The notes: generated from the letters alone by a model not told the origin. Positions 7,043 through 13,997 are shown, numbered from the stretch's first letter. The stretch is 15,441 bases of DNA from JAABRU01 sp964505535 (GCA_964505535.1 CAZDIU010000104.1:1-15441); one strand, 5' to 3'. Program-made: numbers and translations.

Positions 7043-8314
7043 ATGAACATACTTCTGATTTCGGCAAACACGGAAAAAATCAACATGCCCACCCTGCCGA
7101 TGGGTCTGGGATTTGTGGCTGCTGCTGTCCAGCGTGCGGGACACAGGGTGCGTTTTCTGGATCTTATGGGAGTGGAAACTCCCCAGGAAATGACGAAAAA
7201 CACACTGAGCGCATTCCGGCCGGATGTCATCGGCATTTCCATCCGCAATGTGGATGATCAGGTCAGTGCAGGCCCCCGTTTTCTGCTCAAAGAGGCAGTG
7301 GAACTTGTGTCGGTATGCAAAAAAAACTCTCCTGCCCCCATTGTGCTGGGCGGAGCCGGATACAGTCTTTTTCCTGAAGCCATGCTGGAATATCTGGATG
7401 CGGATATGGGCATACAGGGCGAGGGAGAAGCAGCCTTCACAGAACTGCTGCACAGGATGGAAATGCAGAAATCCTTTTCCGATGTTCCCGCTCTTTATGT
7501 CCGCGGAAAGGGATGCCAGACCCCGCGCATCTGCCTCAGTCTGGAGGAATGGCCCTTTCCCTCTCCTGAGCTTTTTGACGTGAGTCTGTTTCAAGACCCG
7601 GCTTATTATCTTCCCTTTCACACCCGCCGCGGCTGTCCCATGAAATGCAGTTACTGCGCCACTTCTGCCATTGAAGGGAATCTGATCCGCAAACGATCCG
7701 CTGGATCCGCTGTCATGGAACTGAAAAAATGGCGTGAGGCCGGGTTTTCCCGAATTTTTTTCACAGACAACACCTTCAATCTGCCGCCGTCCTATGCACA
7801 GCAGTTCTGTGAAGGTCTGGGTGCTGAAGATTTGAATCTGCAATGGCGGTGCATCATCTATCCCGGATATCTCACTGAAAATCTGGCAAAAGCCATGTAA
7901 AAGGCCGGATGCAGGGAGGTTTCTCTGGGATTTGAAAGCGGGAGTGACCCTGTGCTGCACGGGATGAGAAAACGCTTCACATCGCAGGATATCCGGCAAT
8001 CTGCGCAGATGCTGGCGGATGCAGGTATCAGCCGGATGGGATTTCTGCTTCTTGGCGGCCCGGATGAAACACGGGAATCGGTTCTGGAAAGCCTGGAATT
8101 TGCGGATTCCCTGAAACTGGAAGCCATGAAACTCACAGTCGGCATAAGGATTTATCCCCATACCCGGCTTGCGGAAACTGCTCGTGCTGAACGCGTAATC
8201 ACGGCTGAGGACAATCTGCTTTTTCCGAAATTCTACATCAAAAGCGGAATGGAAGACTGGCTGCGGAAGACAGTGACCCAATGGATGACTGATCGGCCCA
8301 ACTGGATGGGATAA
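7043..8314 (+). pseudogene. B12-binding-type radical SAM protein, interrupted by in-frame TAA
   Basis: One continuous frame of 424 codons broken only by TAA at 7898-7900 (codon 286); both sides are similar in style and in the same frame. The N-terminal 150 residues resemble a cobalamin-binding Rossmann domain (PMGLGFVAAAVQRAGHRVRF, then VLGGAGYSLFPEAM and GEGEAAFTELL). The radical SAM core has the 4Fe-4S motif C198-PMK-C202-SY-C205. After the stop the barrel continues with REVSLGFESGSDPVL and GFLLLGGPDETRESV, which belong to the family. ATG 7043 is chosen because AAGGGT lies 7 bases upstream and homology starts there. The truncated 285-residue product would keep the cluster but lose the end of the core. 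A recent nonsense mutation (for example AAA or GAA to TAA) or a sequencing error are the likely explanations. Substrate unknown. Confidence 0.82.
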
Positions 8315-8419
8315 TTTCAGAATCGTATATTTTTAACTCAAAGACACTGAGAATTTTGTCCGAAGCCTGATGGTTTGGGAGATTTTTGGGGCTTTTTGAT
8401 AAAACAGCATGGAACACAA

Positions 8420-9475
8420 ATGGATATTTTTGATAAACAGGCAGATATAAAAAATTTGAGCCGTGAGGAACTTCTTGCATGGCTGGCAGAACATAAAATT
8501 TCTTCCTACCGGGCAGGGCAGATATTCCGATGGGTATGGCTGCGGCAGACAGACCGTTTTGAGGAAATGAGCGATCTGAGTCTGGAAATACGGCAGGTGC
8601 TGGCCAAACATTTTTATGTGGGACGCCTGAAAAAGGAAAAGATTGAAACATCGGAAGACGGAACAAAGAAATTTCTTTTCCGGCTGGAAGACGGCAAAGG
8701 CATTGAGTCTGTCCTGATTCCGGAAAAGGATCATTACACTCTCTGCATTTCCACCCAGGCCGGATGCGCGCAGGGCTGCCGGTTCTGTCACACAGCAAAA
8801 GCAGGTCTGCAGCGCAATCTGACATCAGGAGAGATTCTGGCACAGATTCGGGACACAGCCGCAGGCATTGCCGAAGATGATCCCAGACGGCTGAGCAATC
8901 TGGTTTTTATGGGCATGGGCGAGCCGCTGGCCAATTTCCAAAATCTGATCAAAGCACTGGAAATTATCACGGACGGGGATTTTGGCATGAAGTTTTCCAC
9001 CCGCCGGGTTACGGTTTCCACTTCCGGGCTGGTTCCCATGATGGAAAAGCTGGGCAGGGAAAGTGATGTGAATCTGGCTGTTTCCCTGAACGCGGCTGAC
9101 AATGAAACCCGATCCATGCTGATGCCCATCAACCGCAAATATCCGCTCGAAATTTTGCTGGAAGCGTGCAGAAACTATCCACTGAAACCCAGGCAGCGCA
9201 TTACCTTTGAATATATTCTCATCAAAGGAATCAATGATTCACTGGAAGATGCCAGGCGGCTGGTGAAACTGCTCCGGCCTGTGAAAGCAAAAGTGAATCT
9301 CATCCCCTTTAACGAGCATCCGGGCTGTGAATTCCGGCGGCCTGATGAAAACGCGATCCGCAGATTCCAGGAGATTCTGGTCAATGCCAATTACACCGCA
9401 GTGATACGCTACAGCAAGGGAGCAGATATTTCCGCCGCGTGCGGGCAGTTGAATGCTTCCCTTAATTCCATATGA
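8420..9475 (+). CDS. rlmN: Dual-specificity 23S rRNA/tRNA adenine-C2 methyltransferase RlmN
   Basis: A 351-residue radical SAM enzyme that methylates C2 of A2503 in 23S rRNA and, in E. coli, A37 of some tRNAs. The sequence shows the full family layout: the N-terminal YRAGQIFRWVW helical domain, the cluster motif C116-AQG-C120-RF-C123, the GMGEPLANF motif (about residues 165-173), VTVSTSGLVP, and the C-terminal RYSKGADISAACGQL. The two methyl-transfer cysteines, Cys118 and Cys355 in E. coli, correspond to Cys109 and Cys341. It is RlmN rather than Cfr by overall length and GADI-SAACGQL ending. ATG 8420 is preferred to an upstream ATG at 8375 because the family start (ADIKNLSREELLAWL) follows shortly after. 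It stands alone, 105 bases after the broken radical SAM gene. Confidence 0.96.
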   Translation: MDIFDKQADIKNLSREELLAWLAEHKISSYRAGQIFRWVWLRQTDRFEEMSDLSLEIRQVLAKHFYVGRLKKEKIETSEDGTKKFLFRLEDGKGIESVLIPEKDHYTLCISTQAGCAQGCRFCHTAKAGLQRNLTSGEILAQIRDTAAGIAEDDPRRLSNLVFMGMGEPLANFQNLIKALEIITDGDFGMKFSTRRVTVSTSGLVPMMEKLGRESDVNLAVSLNAADNETRSMLMPINRKYPLEILLEACRNYPLKPRQRITFEYILIKGINDSLEDARRLVKLLRPVKAKVNLIPFNEHPGCEFRRPDENAIRRFQEILVNANYTAVIRYSKGADISAACGQLNASLNSI

Positions 9476-9541
9476 AAAAAATGTCAGGTTATCCCCCCTT
9501 TTGCAAAGCAGGGCATTGCCGTCAGGTTAAGCACGGCGGAG

Positions 9542-9611
9542 TCCGAACTGAAAGTTCGGAAAACTGAAGCTGTTCGTAAAAACAGAGACGGACTTTCAGT
9601 TTGGCAGTCCG
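9542..9611. repeat. ACTGAAAGT hairpin pair downstream of rlmN
   Basis: TCCGAACT (9542-9549) and AGTTCGGA (9553-9560) form a perfect 8-bp stem with a GAA loop. About 30 bases later CGGACT (9589-9594) and AGTCCG (9606-9611) enclose TTTCAGTTTGGC, the inverse of the core. It has the same two-part design as the elements after fdhE and comF. Confidence 0.6.
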
Positions 9612-9700
9612 AAAAATCCCTGATCTGAGGGCATTCCGCAGAGAGCGGGAAGATGGCAGATATTGCCTAATACTCTGTGAATCTTGTTTTTGTGAGTTGC

Positions 9701-9733
9701 AAAAACCGGATTTTTCCAAAAAATCCGGTTTTT
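9701..9733. terminator. CCGGATTTTT palindrome A, likely bidirectional terminator
   Basis: AAAAACCGGATTTTT (9701-9715) pairs perfectly with 9719-9733 over a three-base loop, with T and A runs on both ends, the form of a bidirectional intrinsic terminator. Its place between the ends of rlmN and nifV fits that role. The same palindrome recurs at 11502, 11927 and 12240 in a region without gene ends, so it is also a repeat family. Confidence 0.65.
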
Positions 9734-9777
9734 CTGCACACTTCAACGCATAAAATCAAAGTTGACAACGCACTGAC

Positions 9778-9799
9778 TTCAATGGGGATTTGGTATCAG
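9778..9799 (+). repeat. TCAATGG repeat overlapping the nifV stop codon
   Basis: TTCAATGGGGATTTGGTATC matches the dispersed family. Read on the minus strand, the same bases encode the last six residues (LIPNPH) and the TGA stop of the homocitrate synthase gene. Confidence 0.6.
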
Positions 9800-10924
9800 T
9801 TGTGTGCGGAGCCGGTGCAGATCCTGCATGGATATGCCCCTGCCTGTTTCCGCAGCCGTTTTTCTTATATATCCCAGCAGGTTTTCAGCCTGGGCCCGGT
9901 CAATCCGGATACCGGTTTCTTCCAGTAAGTGTCGGATAATTCCGGTTCCGGAATGTTTTCCCAGAATGAATTCCCTTTTGCCCCGGCCTATGGTTTCAGA
10001 AGAAAAGGGTTCATAGGTGCGGGGGTCCCGGAGCAGGCCCTGGCAGTGGATTCCGGATTCATGCTGAAACGCGGCAGATCCGATCAGGGGTTTTCCCGCA
10101 GGAATGGGTCTGCCGGATGCGCCTGCAACAAAACTGCATATCTCCATAAGTTGCTGGAGTTTCACCTTGCAGGACAGTCCTGAGCCAAATGTCAGGGCAG
10201 CGCAGACTTCTTCCAGTGGTGCATTCCCGGCCCTTTCCCCCAGGCCGTTGACCGTGACGCTCAGACACTGAGCTCCGGCTTCGGCCGCCATAAGGGCATT
10301 GGCCGTGGCCATTCCCAAATCATTGTGGCTATGGAATTCAAACGGAACACAGGGCAGTTTCCGGGTCAGGCCGCGTATCAGTTGATAAACGGATTTCGGC
10401 GTTCCAATGCCCACTGTATCCGCGATGCGGATACGGTGAACCCCGCATTCACAGGCCAGAACAGCAAATTTTTCCAGAAATCGGGGATCAGCCCGCAGTG
10501 CGTCCTGTGCGCCGACCGAGACAAAATCAGCGTCATGCAGGGCATATTCCACAGTTTTTGCCAGCAAATCCAGTATGTTTTTTTCATCAGTATGCAGCGC
10601 GTTCATATGGATGGCTGAAACAGGGAAACTGATATGAAATCTTCCTGTTTCACAGGCTCTTGCCATATCAATATCCCGCGTAACCGCACGGCACCAGCAG
10701 GTAAGGGGCAGGGAAAGATTCAGATTTCTGATCTGCCGTATGGATTCCTGCTCCGCATGTCCCATTGCGGGAATCCCGACTTCCAACTCGTCTACGCCTG
10801 CATCCGCAAGCATCCGGGCAATCGCAGTTCTTTCTTGCGGACCGAATGCAACCCCCGGAGCCTGTTCACCGTCGCGCAGGGTGCAGTCAATAATTTCAAT
10901 AGGTTTGTTCACAGGTTTATCCAT
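9779..10924 (-). CDS. nifV: Homocitrate synthase, NifV type
   Basis: A 381-residue enzyme of the DRE-TIM metallolyase family, condensing acetyl-CoA with 2-oxoglutarate to homocitrate, the organic ligand of the nitrogenase FeMo cofactor. Visible motifs are DCTLRDGEQAPGVAF (residues 13-27), with the catalytic arginine at 17, FHISFPVSAIHMNAL (106-120), typical of NifV, HSHND (198-202) for metal binding, NGLGERAGNAPLEEV (226-240) and HESGIHCQGLL. The length matches NifV and it lacks the C-terminal regulatory domain of long isopropylmalate synthases. Its ATG lies inside the end of the GNAT gene (8-base overlap), so the two are probably translated together. No other nif gene is in the window. A related acyl-transferring synthase (AksA or isopropylmalate type) is the main alternative. 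The C-terminal codons fall in a dispersed repeat. Confidence 0.83.
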   Translation of the reverse strand: MDKPVNKPIEIIDCTLRDGEQAPGVAFGPQERTAIARMLADAGVDELEVGIPAMGHAEQESIRQIRNLNLSLPLTCWCRAVTRDIDMARACETGRFHISFPVSAIHMNALHTDEKNILDLLAKTVEYALHDADFVSVGAQDALRADPRFLEKFAVLACECGVHRIRIADTVGIGTPKSVYQLIRGLTRKLPCVPFEFHSHNDLGMATANALMAAEAGAQCLSVTVNGLGERAGNAPLEEVCAALTFGSGLSCKVKLQQLMEICSFVAGASGRPIPAGKPLIGSAAFQHESGIHCQGLLRDPRTYEPFSSETIGRGKREFILGKHSGTGIIRHLLEETGIRIDRAQAENLLGYIRKTAAETGRGISMQDLHRLRTQLIPNPH

Positions 10925-11405
10925 TTTTTGCTATTTCCGCTTTCCTCAGACAGATCAGTTGCGTGCGTTTCCAGTTCAGTTTTTCATAAAATCCGAGAGC
11001 AGTCGCGTTATTCCGGTCCGCAAGCAGTTGAAGACGGGTCACTCCTTTTCCAGCCGCCCATTTTTCCATATCCTTCAGAAGCGTTCTGCCAATGCCCCTG
11101 CCCCGGTAAGCCGGATGGACGGCCAGATCCTCCAGCAGACCGGCAGGCCCTCCTTCCGCAGTGGAGATCAGCAATTGCACAGAACACATGCCCACCACTT
11201 TTTTTTCGTGTTCCGCGACCATGATGCACCGGTTTTCTGTATTTTCCAGCATCATTTCCAGTCCCCTGCGCTGACGGGTTTCATGAAAACAGAAATCTGC
11301 TTCAATGGAAAACAGCATATGCAGCAGGGAAAGCAGATCATCCATATCGGTCAATGCGGCCTGCCGTATGAGGAAATTGTTTAAAAATATTTGAGATTTT
11401 GTCAT
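10917..11405 (-). CDS. GNAT-family N-acetyltransferase
   Basis: A 162-residue acetyl-CoA-dependent acetyltransferase. The GNAT fold is clear: N-terminal FLIRQAALTDMDDLLSLL, then the central strand and motif A, LLEDLAVHPAYRGRGIGRTLL (about residues 92-112), whose RGRGIG is the acetyl-CoA pyrophosphate-binding loop, and the end motif LLADRNNATALGFYEKLNW. ATG 11405 is chosen over a longer frame reaching 11480, since GNAT similarity starts there and the extension runs through a TCAATGG repeat; GGAA lies about 10 bases upstream. Its last codons overlap the start of the homocitrate synthase gene, suggesting one transcript. The substrate cannot be read from the sequence; linkage to nifV is suggestive only. 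Confidence 0.85.
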   Translation of the reverse strand: MTKSQIFLNNFLIRQAALTDMDDLLSLLHMLFSIEADFCFHETRQRRGLEMMLENTENRCIMVAEHEKKVVGMCSVQLLISTAEGGPAGLLEDLAVHPAYRGRGIGRTLLKDMEKWAAGKGVTRLQLLADRNNATALGFYEKLNWKRTQLICLRKAEIAKNG

Positions 11406-11436
11406 GTTAAGAGTTCCGTGCCATATGCGTCTGACA

Positions 11437-11467
11437 CAATTCCGATTTTCCATTGATTTGATGCAAT
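11437..11467 (-). promoter_or_regulatory. TCAATGG repeat upstream of the GNAT-nifV pair
   Basis: Read on the minus strand, this begins ATTGCATCAAATCAATGGA, 19 bases identical to the element before the photolyase gene, then AAATCGGAATTG. It ends 31 bases before the GNAT start codon. Unlike the photolyase copy it lacks a good TATAAT, so its promoter function is uncertain. Confidence 0.45.
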
Positions 11468-11475
11468 GCTTTCCG

Positions 11476-11534
11476 CCCAAGCAAAAGTTTTCGGGTATTC
11501 AAAAAACCGGATTTTTCGGAAAAATCCGGTTTTT
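11476..11534. repeat. CCGGATTTTT palindrome B with side module
   Basis: A perfect 15-bp stem (11502-11516 with 11520-11534, loop CGG) is preceded by CCCAAGCAAAAGTTTTCGGG and TAT. That side module matches 20 of 23 bases before palindrome C (11903-11925). Confidence 0.7.
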
Positions 11535-11785
11535 CCGAGGAACCGGCAGAAAATATTGCATAACTTTAACAGCGATTTTGTATAACACTGCACACCTTCT
11601 GATTCACCTGCCGAAATGCAGTAATTTGATAAAGCAAAATACATGCCATCGCCAGCATGGAGATGAATATGTTTATCTGTCTGTTATGACAAGGACAGTT
11701 ATCCTGATTTGCAGAAAGGGCATCTGAGGCATATAAACAGTTTTGTTTTTTTATGATTTTCAAAAACACAATTTTGGAATAAAAG

Positions 11786-11887
11786 TCAGGGCAGCCTTTC
11801 TGCTGCTGCTTCCATGTCTTCGATAATTTCAGACAGGAGGGGCAGAACATTGACATAATCATGTTCATTGCATTTTTGCGGATTCAT
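11786..11887 (-). CDS. Small open frame of 33 residues, possible gene remnant
   Basis: The frame runs from ATG 11887 to TGA 11786 and encodes a 33-residue peptide starting MNPQKCNEHDYVN, followed by an amphipathic stretch (VLPLLSEIIEDMEAAAERLP). The start resembles, from memory only, the beginning of some bacterial DDE transposases, whereas the remainder does not. No Shine-Dalgarno precedes it. It may be the surviving N-terminus of a lost insertion sequence gene, a small unknown protein or chance. It sits among mobile-looking repeats, which makes a remnant attractive but unproved. Confidence 0.25.
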   Translation of the reverse strand: MNPQKCNEHDYVNVLPLLSEIIEDMEAAAERLP

Positions 11888-11896
11888 GAAGAATAT

Positions 11897-12000
11897 TAAG
11901 TACCCAACCGAAAGTTTTCAGGTATAAAAAACCGGATTTTTCCGGAAAAATCCGGTTTTTCTGAAAACTTTACACCCGAAAATTTATGTTGCCCTACTTA
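11897..12000. mobile_element. Palindrome C element with outer inverted ends
   Basis: The centre is a perfect 34-bp palindrome (11927-11960, AAAAACCGGATTTTT each side of CCGG). Outside it AAAGTTTTCAG (11911-11921) and CTGAAAACTTT (11961-11971) are exact inverted copies, and the ends TAAGTA (11897) and TACTTA (12000) are again inverted. The 104-bp unit looks like a small non-coding palindromic mobile repeat. It abuts the MITE-like element that begins at 12002. Confidence 0.5.
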
Positions 12001-12001
12001 T

Positions 12002-12181
12002 CCCTGCAACGTCACTTAGACATATTTCAAATTTTATAAGACAAATTCTCATAAATGGACAGATTTTATGAGAGTTCATTTTATAAAATTTCATAAAAAC
12101 GATGTTTTTAACGAGTTATATTTCATAAAATTCCCTGCAGCATGATATTTTTATGAGATATAGCTAAGTGACGTTGTAGGG
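12002..12181. mobile_element. MITE-like element with 28-bp terminal inverted repeats
   Basis: The left end CCCTGCAACGTCACTTAG (12002-12019) is repeated inverted at the right end as CTAAGTGACGTTGTAGGG (12164-12181), 17 of 18 bases; the match extends inward to 24 of 28. TTAT flanks both ends (11998-12001 and 12182-12185), a candidate 4-bp target duplication. The 124-bp interior is very AT-rich and non-coding, with a direct repeat ATTTCATAAAA (12088 and 12120) and TCTCATAAA/TTTATGAGA inverted (12047 and 12065). Size, inverted ends and duplication fit a non-autonomous transposon. No transposase is present, so the helper family cannot be named. Confidence 0.65.
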
Positions 12182-12200
12182 TTATAAAATTTTGTTTTAT

Positions 12201-12272
12201 TGCTTTGTCGACTTTGATTTTATCTGCTGAAGTATACAAAAAAACCGAATTTTTCAGAAAAATCAGGTTGTT
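12201..12272. repeat. CCGGATTTTT palindrome D (decayed) with side module
   Basis: 12240-12254 pairs with 12258-12272 with three mismatches, a worn copy of the family. Its left flank (12201-12233), read on the minus strand, matches 28 of 33 bases of the right flank of palindrome A (9740-9772). Confidence 0.6.
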
Positions 12273-12473
12273 AAAATCAACAGATTCAAGACTGGCAGAG
12301 AATTGTGCACCTCCCGGATCGATTAACAAAATGCTTGTACTGTATCTGTCTGACATGCTATATGTCCAAATTGGGGGTTGAATTCGGCAGCCTGCAATCA
12401 GTCGTCTCCAAAACAGGTTCTGTTTTATTTTACTGATTCTTTTTTTCGGGATTTGAAAATTGCTGATATACCG

Positions 12474-12539
12474 GTTTCAGTGTTCAGGTTTCAGTGTTCA
12501 GTGTCTGTCCCTGACACCCGAAACCTGACACCTGAACAC
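12474..12539. repeat. 14-bp tandem repeat with inverted partner
   Basis: GTTTCAGTGTTCAG occurs twice in tandem (12474-12487 and 12488-12501). GTGTTCAGGTTTCAG (12480-12494) also pairs with CTGACACCTGAACAC (12525-12539) with one mismatch, so the stretch can fold into a 15-bp stem. It resembles the simple heptamer-based repeats found between genes in many bacteria. Confidence 0.6.
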
Positions 12540-12612
12540 AGGCGGTACATTAAGAAGTTTAATTTCCCTTAACTGCTGCACAGACAATCTGGATTCCAAA
12601 CGGCCCACTCCC

Positions 12613-12672
12613 CATCCCTCGGAAGATAAGGATGGAAATTCCCTCCTTATATGGGACAGAGGGATGTTTTTT
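12613..12672 (+). terminator. Nested hairpin followed by T run, upstream of icd
   Basis: CATCCCTC (12613-12620) pairs with GAGGGATG (12659-12666), enclosing a second perfect stem ATAAGGA/TCCTTAT (12626-12632 with 12644-12650). Six Ts follow at 12667-12672. It would insulate icd from upstream transcription or act in its leader, depending on where the icd promoter lies; no clear promoter was seen downstream. Confidence 0.45.
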
Positions 12673-12765
12673 GGTGCATTCAAAAATCTTGCAAATACGG
12701 CTTTTCAGTCGGAACAGGGACAGCAGCATATCCGAAAATGGGGATTCCCAGGAAAGGACAAAAAG

Positions 12766-13989
12766 ATGGGTGAGAAAATTACAAAAAACGATAACGGTTC
12801 ATTAGATGTGCCCGATAACCCGGTCATTCCCTTTATCGAAGGGGACGGCACCGGCCCCGACATCTGGCGGGCTGCACAGAAGGTGATAGACAGTGCTGTG
12901 GAAACAGCGTTTCGCGGGAAAAAGAAAATCCGGTGGATGGAAACAGACGCGGGCGAAAAAAGTTTTGAGCGAACGGGAGAATGGCTTCCTGACAGAACAT
13001 TGGAGACTCTTCGGGAATATATGGTTGCCATCAAAGGGCCAATGACTACGCCTGTGGGAAAAGGCATCCGCAGTCTGAATGTGGCCATCCGCCAGAAACT
13101 GGATCTCTATGCCTGTGTCCGTCCGGTGGGCTATATTGCCGGAGTTCCCAGCCCCATGAAAAATCCGGAAAAAGTGAATATGGTCATTTTCCGGGAAAAT
13201 ACCGAAGATCTGTATGCAGGCATTGAATGGGAATCCGGCACAGAGGAAGCGAAAAGAGTCATTCGTTTTCTGCGCGAAAACATGAACGCAGACATCCTTC
13301 CGGAATCCGGTATCGGCATCAAACCCATCAGCCCCCAAAACAGCAAGCGTCTGGTCGCAGCCGCAATTTCCTATGCCATTGCTCAGGGATATCCTTCGGT
13401 CACGCTCATGCACAAAGGCAATATCATGAAATTCACCGAAGGAGCGTTCAGCAAATGGGGCTATGAGGTGGCAAAGGAAAAATTTGGTGACAAAACTGTC
13501 ACCGAGGCAGAGCTTTATGACAAATACAAAGGGAAAATGCCGGAAGGAAAAGTGCTGATCAAAGATCGGATTGCAGACATGCTGTTTCAGCAGGTGCTGC
13601 TGCGTCCCGAGGAATATCATGTGATTGCCACGCCCAATCTCAACGGCGATTATCTCTCAGATGCTCTGGCAGCACAGGTCGGCGGGCTGGGCATGGCTCC
13701 GGGGGCCAATATCGGGGATGACTGCGCTGTGTTTGAAGCCACCCACGGCACTGCCCCGAAATACGCGGGACTTGACAAGGTCAATCCCGGTTCCCTGATT
13801 CTTTCCGGAGCCATGATGCTGGATTATATGGGATGGAAACCTGCCGCAGATTTGATTCGCGCCGGCATTGCTGCTGCCATTGCCTCCGGAACTGTCACTT
13901 ATGATTTGGCCCGGCAGATTCAAGGGGCCACCGAGGTGAAATGTTCGGAGTTTGGCAATGTCATTGTGGAAAAGATGAAAACTGTGTGA
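12766..13989 (+). CDS. icd: NADP-dependent isocitrate dehydrogenase
   Basis: A 407-residue TCA-cycle enzyme that oxidatively decarboxylates isocitrate to 2-oxoglutarate. Substrate-binding residues align with the E. coli enzyme at an offset of 10: Ser103 in IRSLNVAIRQ (E. coli Ser113, the AceK phosphorylation site), Arg109, Arg119, Arg143 and Tyr150 (FRENTEDLYAGIEW). The NADP-specific residues are present at an offset of 12: Lys332-Tyr333 in HGTAPKYAGLDKVNPGS, Tyr379 and Arg383 in TVTYDLAR. ATG 12766 is preferred because AAAGGA lies 7 bases upstream and the family start follows; the frame is open further up to 12664 but that part crosses a terminator-like hairpin. It gives 2-oxoglutarate, which homocitrate synthase uses, but the two genes are divergent and separated by 1.36 kb, so no joint regulation is implied. 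Confidence 0.96.
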   Translation: MGEKITKNDNGSLDVPDNPVIPFIEGDGTGPDIWRAAQKVIDSAVETAFRGKKKIRWMETDAGEKSFERTGEWLPDRTLETLREYMVAIKGPMTTPVGKGIRSLNVAIRQKLDLYACVRPVGYIAGVPSPMKNPEKVNMVIFRENTEDLYAGIEWESGTEEAKRVIRFLRENMNADILPESGIGIKPISPQNSKRLVAAAISYAIAQGYPSVTLMHKGNIMKFTEGAFSKWGYEVAKEKFGDKTVTEAELYDKYKGKMPEGKVLIKDRIADMLFQQVLLRPEEYHVIATPNLNGDYLSDALAAQVGGLGMAPGANIGDDCAVFEATHGTAPKYAGLDKVNPGSLILSGAMMLDYMGWKPAADLIRAGIAAAIASGTVTYDLARQIQGATEVKCSEFGNVIVEKMKTV

Positions 13990-13997
13990 AAAAATCG

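Larger units (their letters stand above)
9476..9778. other. Convergent intergenic region rlmN / nifV
   Basis: About 300 bases between two converging genes with no gene in it. It contains the ACTGAAAGT hairpin pair (9542-9611), the first CCGGATTTTT palindrome (9701-9733) with its 33-base side module (9740-9772), and the TCAATGG repeat overlapping the nifV stop (9778-9799). Confidence 0.7.
11406..12765. other. 1.36-kb divergent intergenic region made of repeats
   Basis: No convincing gene is present between the GNAT and isocitrate dehydrogenase starts. In order it holds a TCAATGG repeat (11437-11467), palindrome B with side module (11476-11534), a 33-codon open frame (11786-11887, minus), palindrome C element (11897-12000), a MITE-like element (12002-12181), palindrome D with side module (12201-12272), a 14-bp tandem repeat with an inverted partner (12474-12539) and a nested hairpin with T run (12613-12672). 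Between 11540 and 11780 nothing clear is seen. AT content is higher than in the flanking genes. Confidence 0.7.

Noticed and set aside
7898..7900. TAA as a recoded codon in the radical SAM gene
   Set aside because: Known recoding of stops in bacteria uses TGA or TAG; nothing here indicates TAA recoding.
6959..8281. 440-codon minus-strand open frame opposite the interrupted radical SAM gene
   Set aside because: It is longer than either plus-strand piece, but the plus strand carries the CxxxCxxC motif and family signatures on both sides of the stop, while the minus translation resembles nothing.
11404..11727. 107-codon plus-strand frame in the divergent region
   Set aside because: It crosses a repeat copy and palindrome B and shows no domain or ribosome-binding site.
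12498..12683. 61-codon minus-strand frame before icd
   Set aside because: Its sequence is that of the hairpin repeats; such frames are common by-products of G/C-rich palindromes.
12664..12765. 34-residue N-terminal extension of isocitrate dehydrogenase
   Set aside because: The extension begins in a terminator-like T run, does not look like the family, and a good ribosome-binding site precedes ATG 12766.
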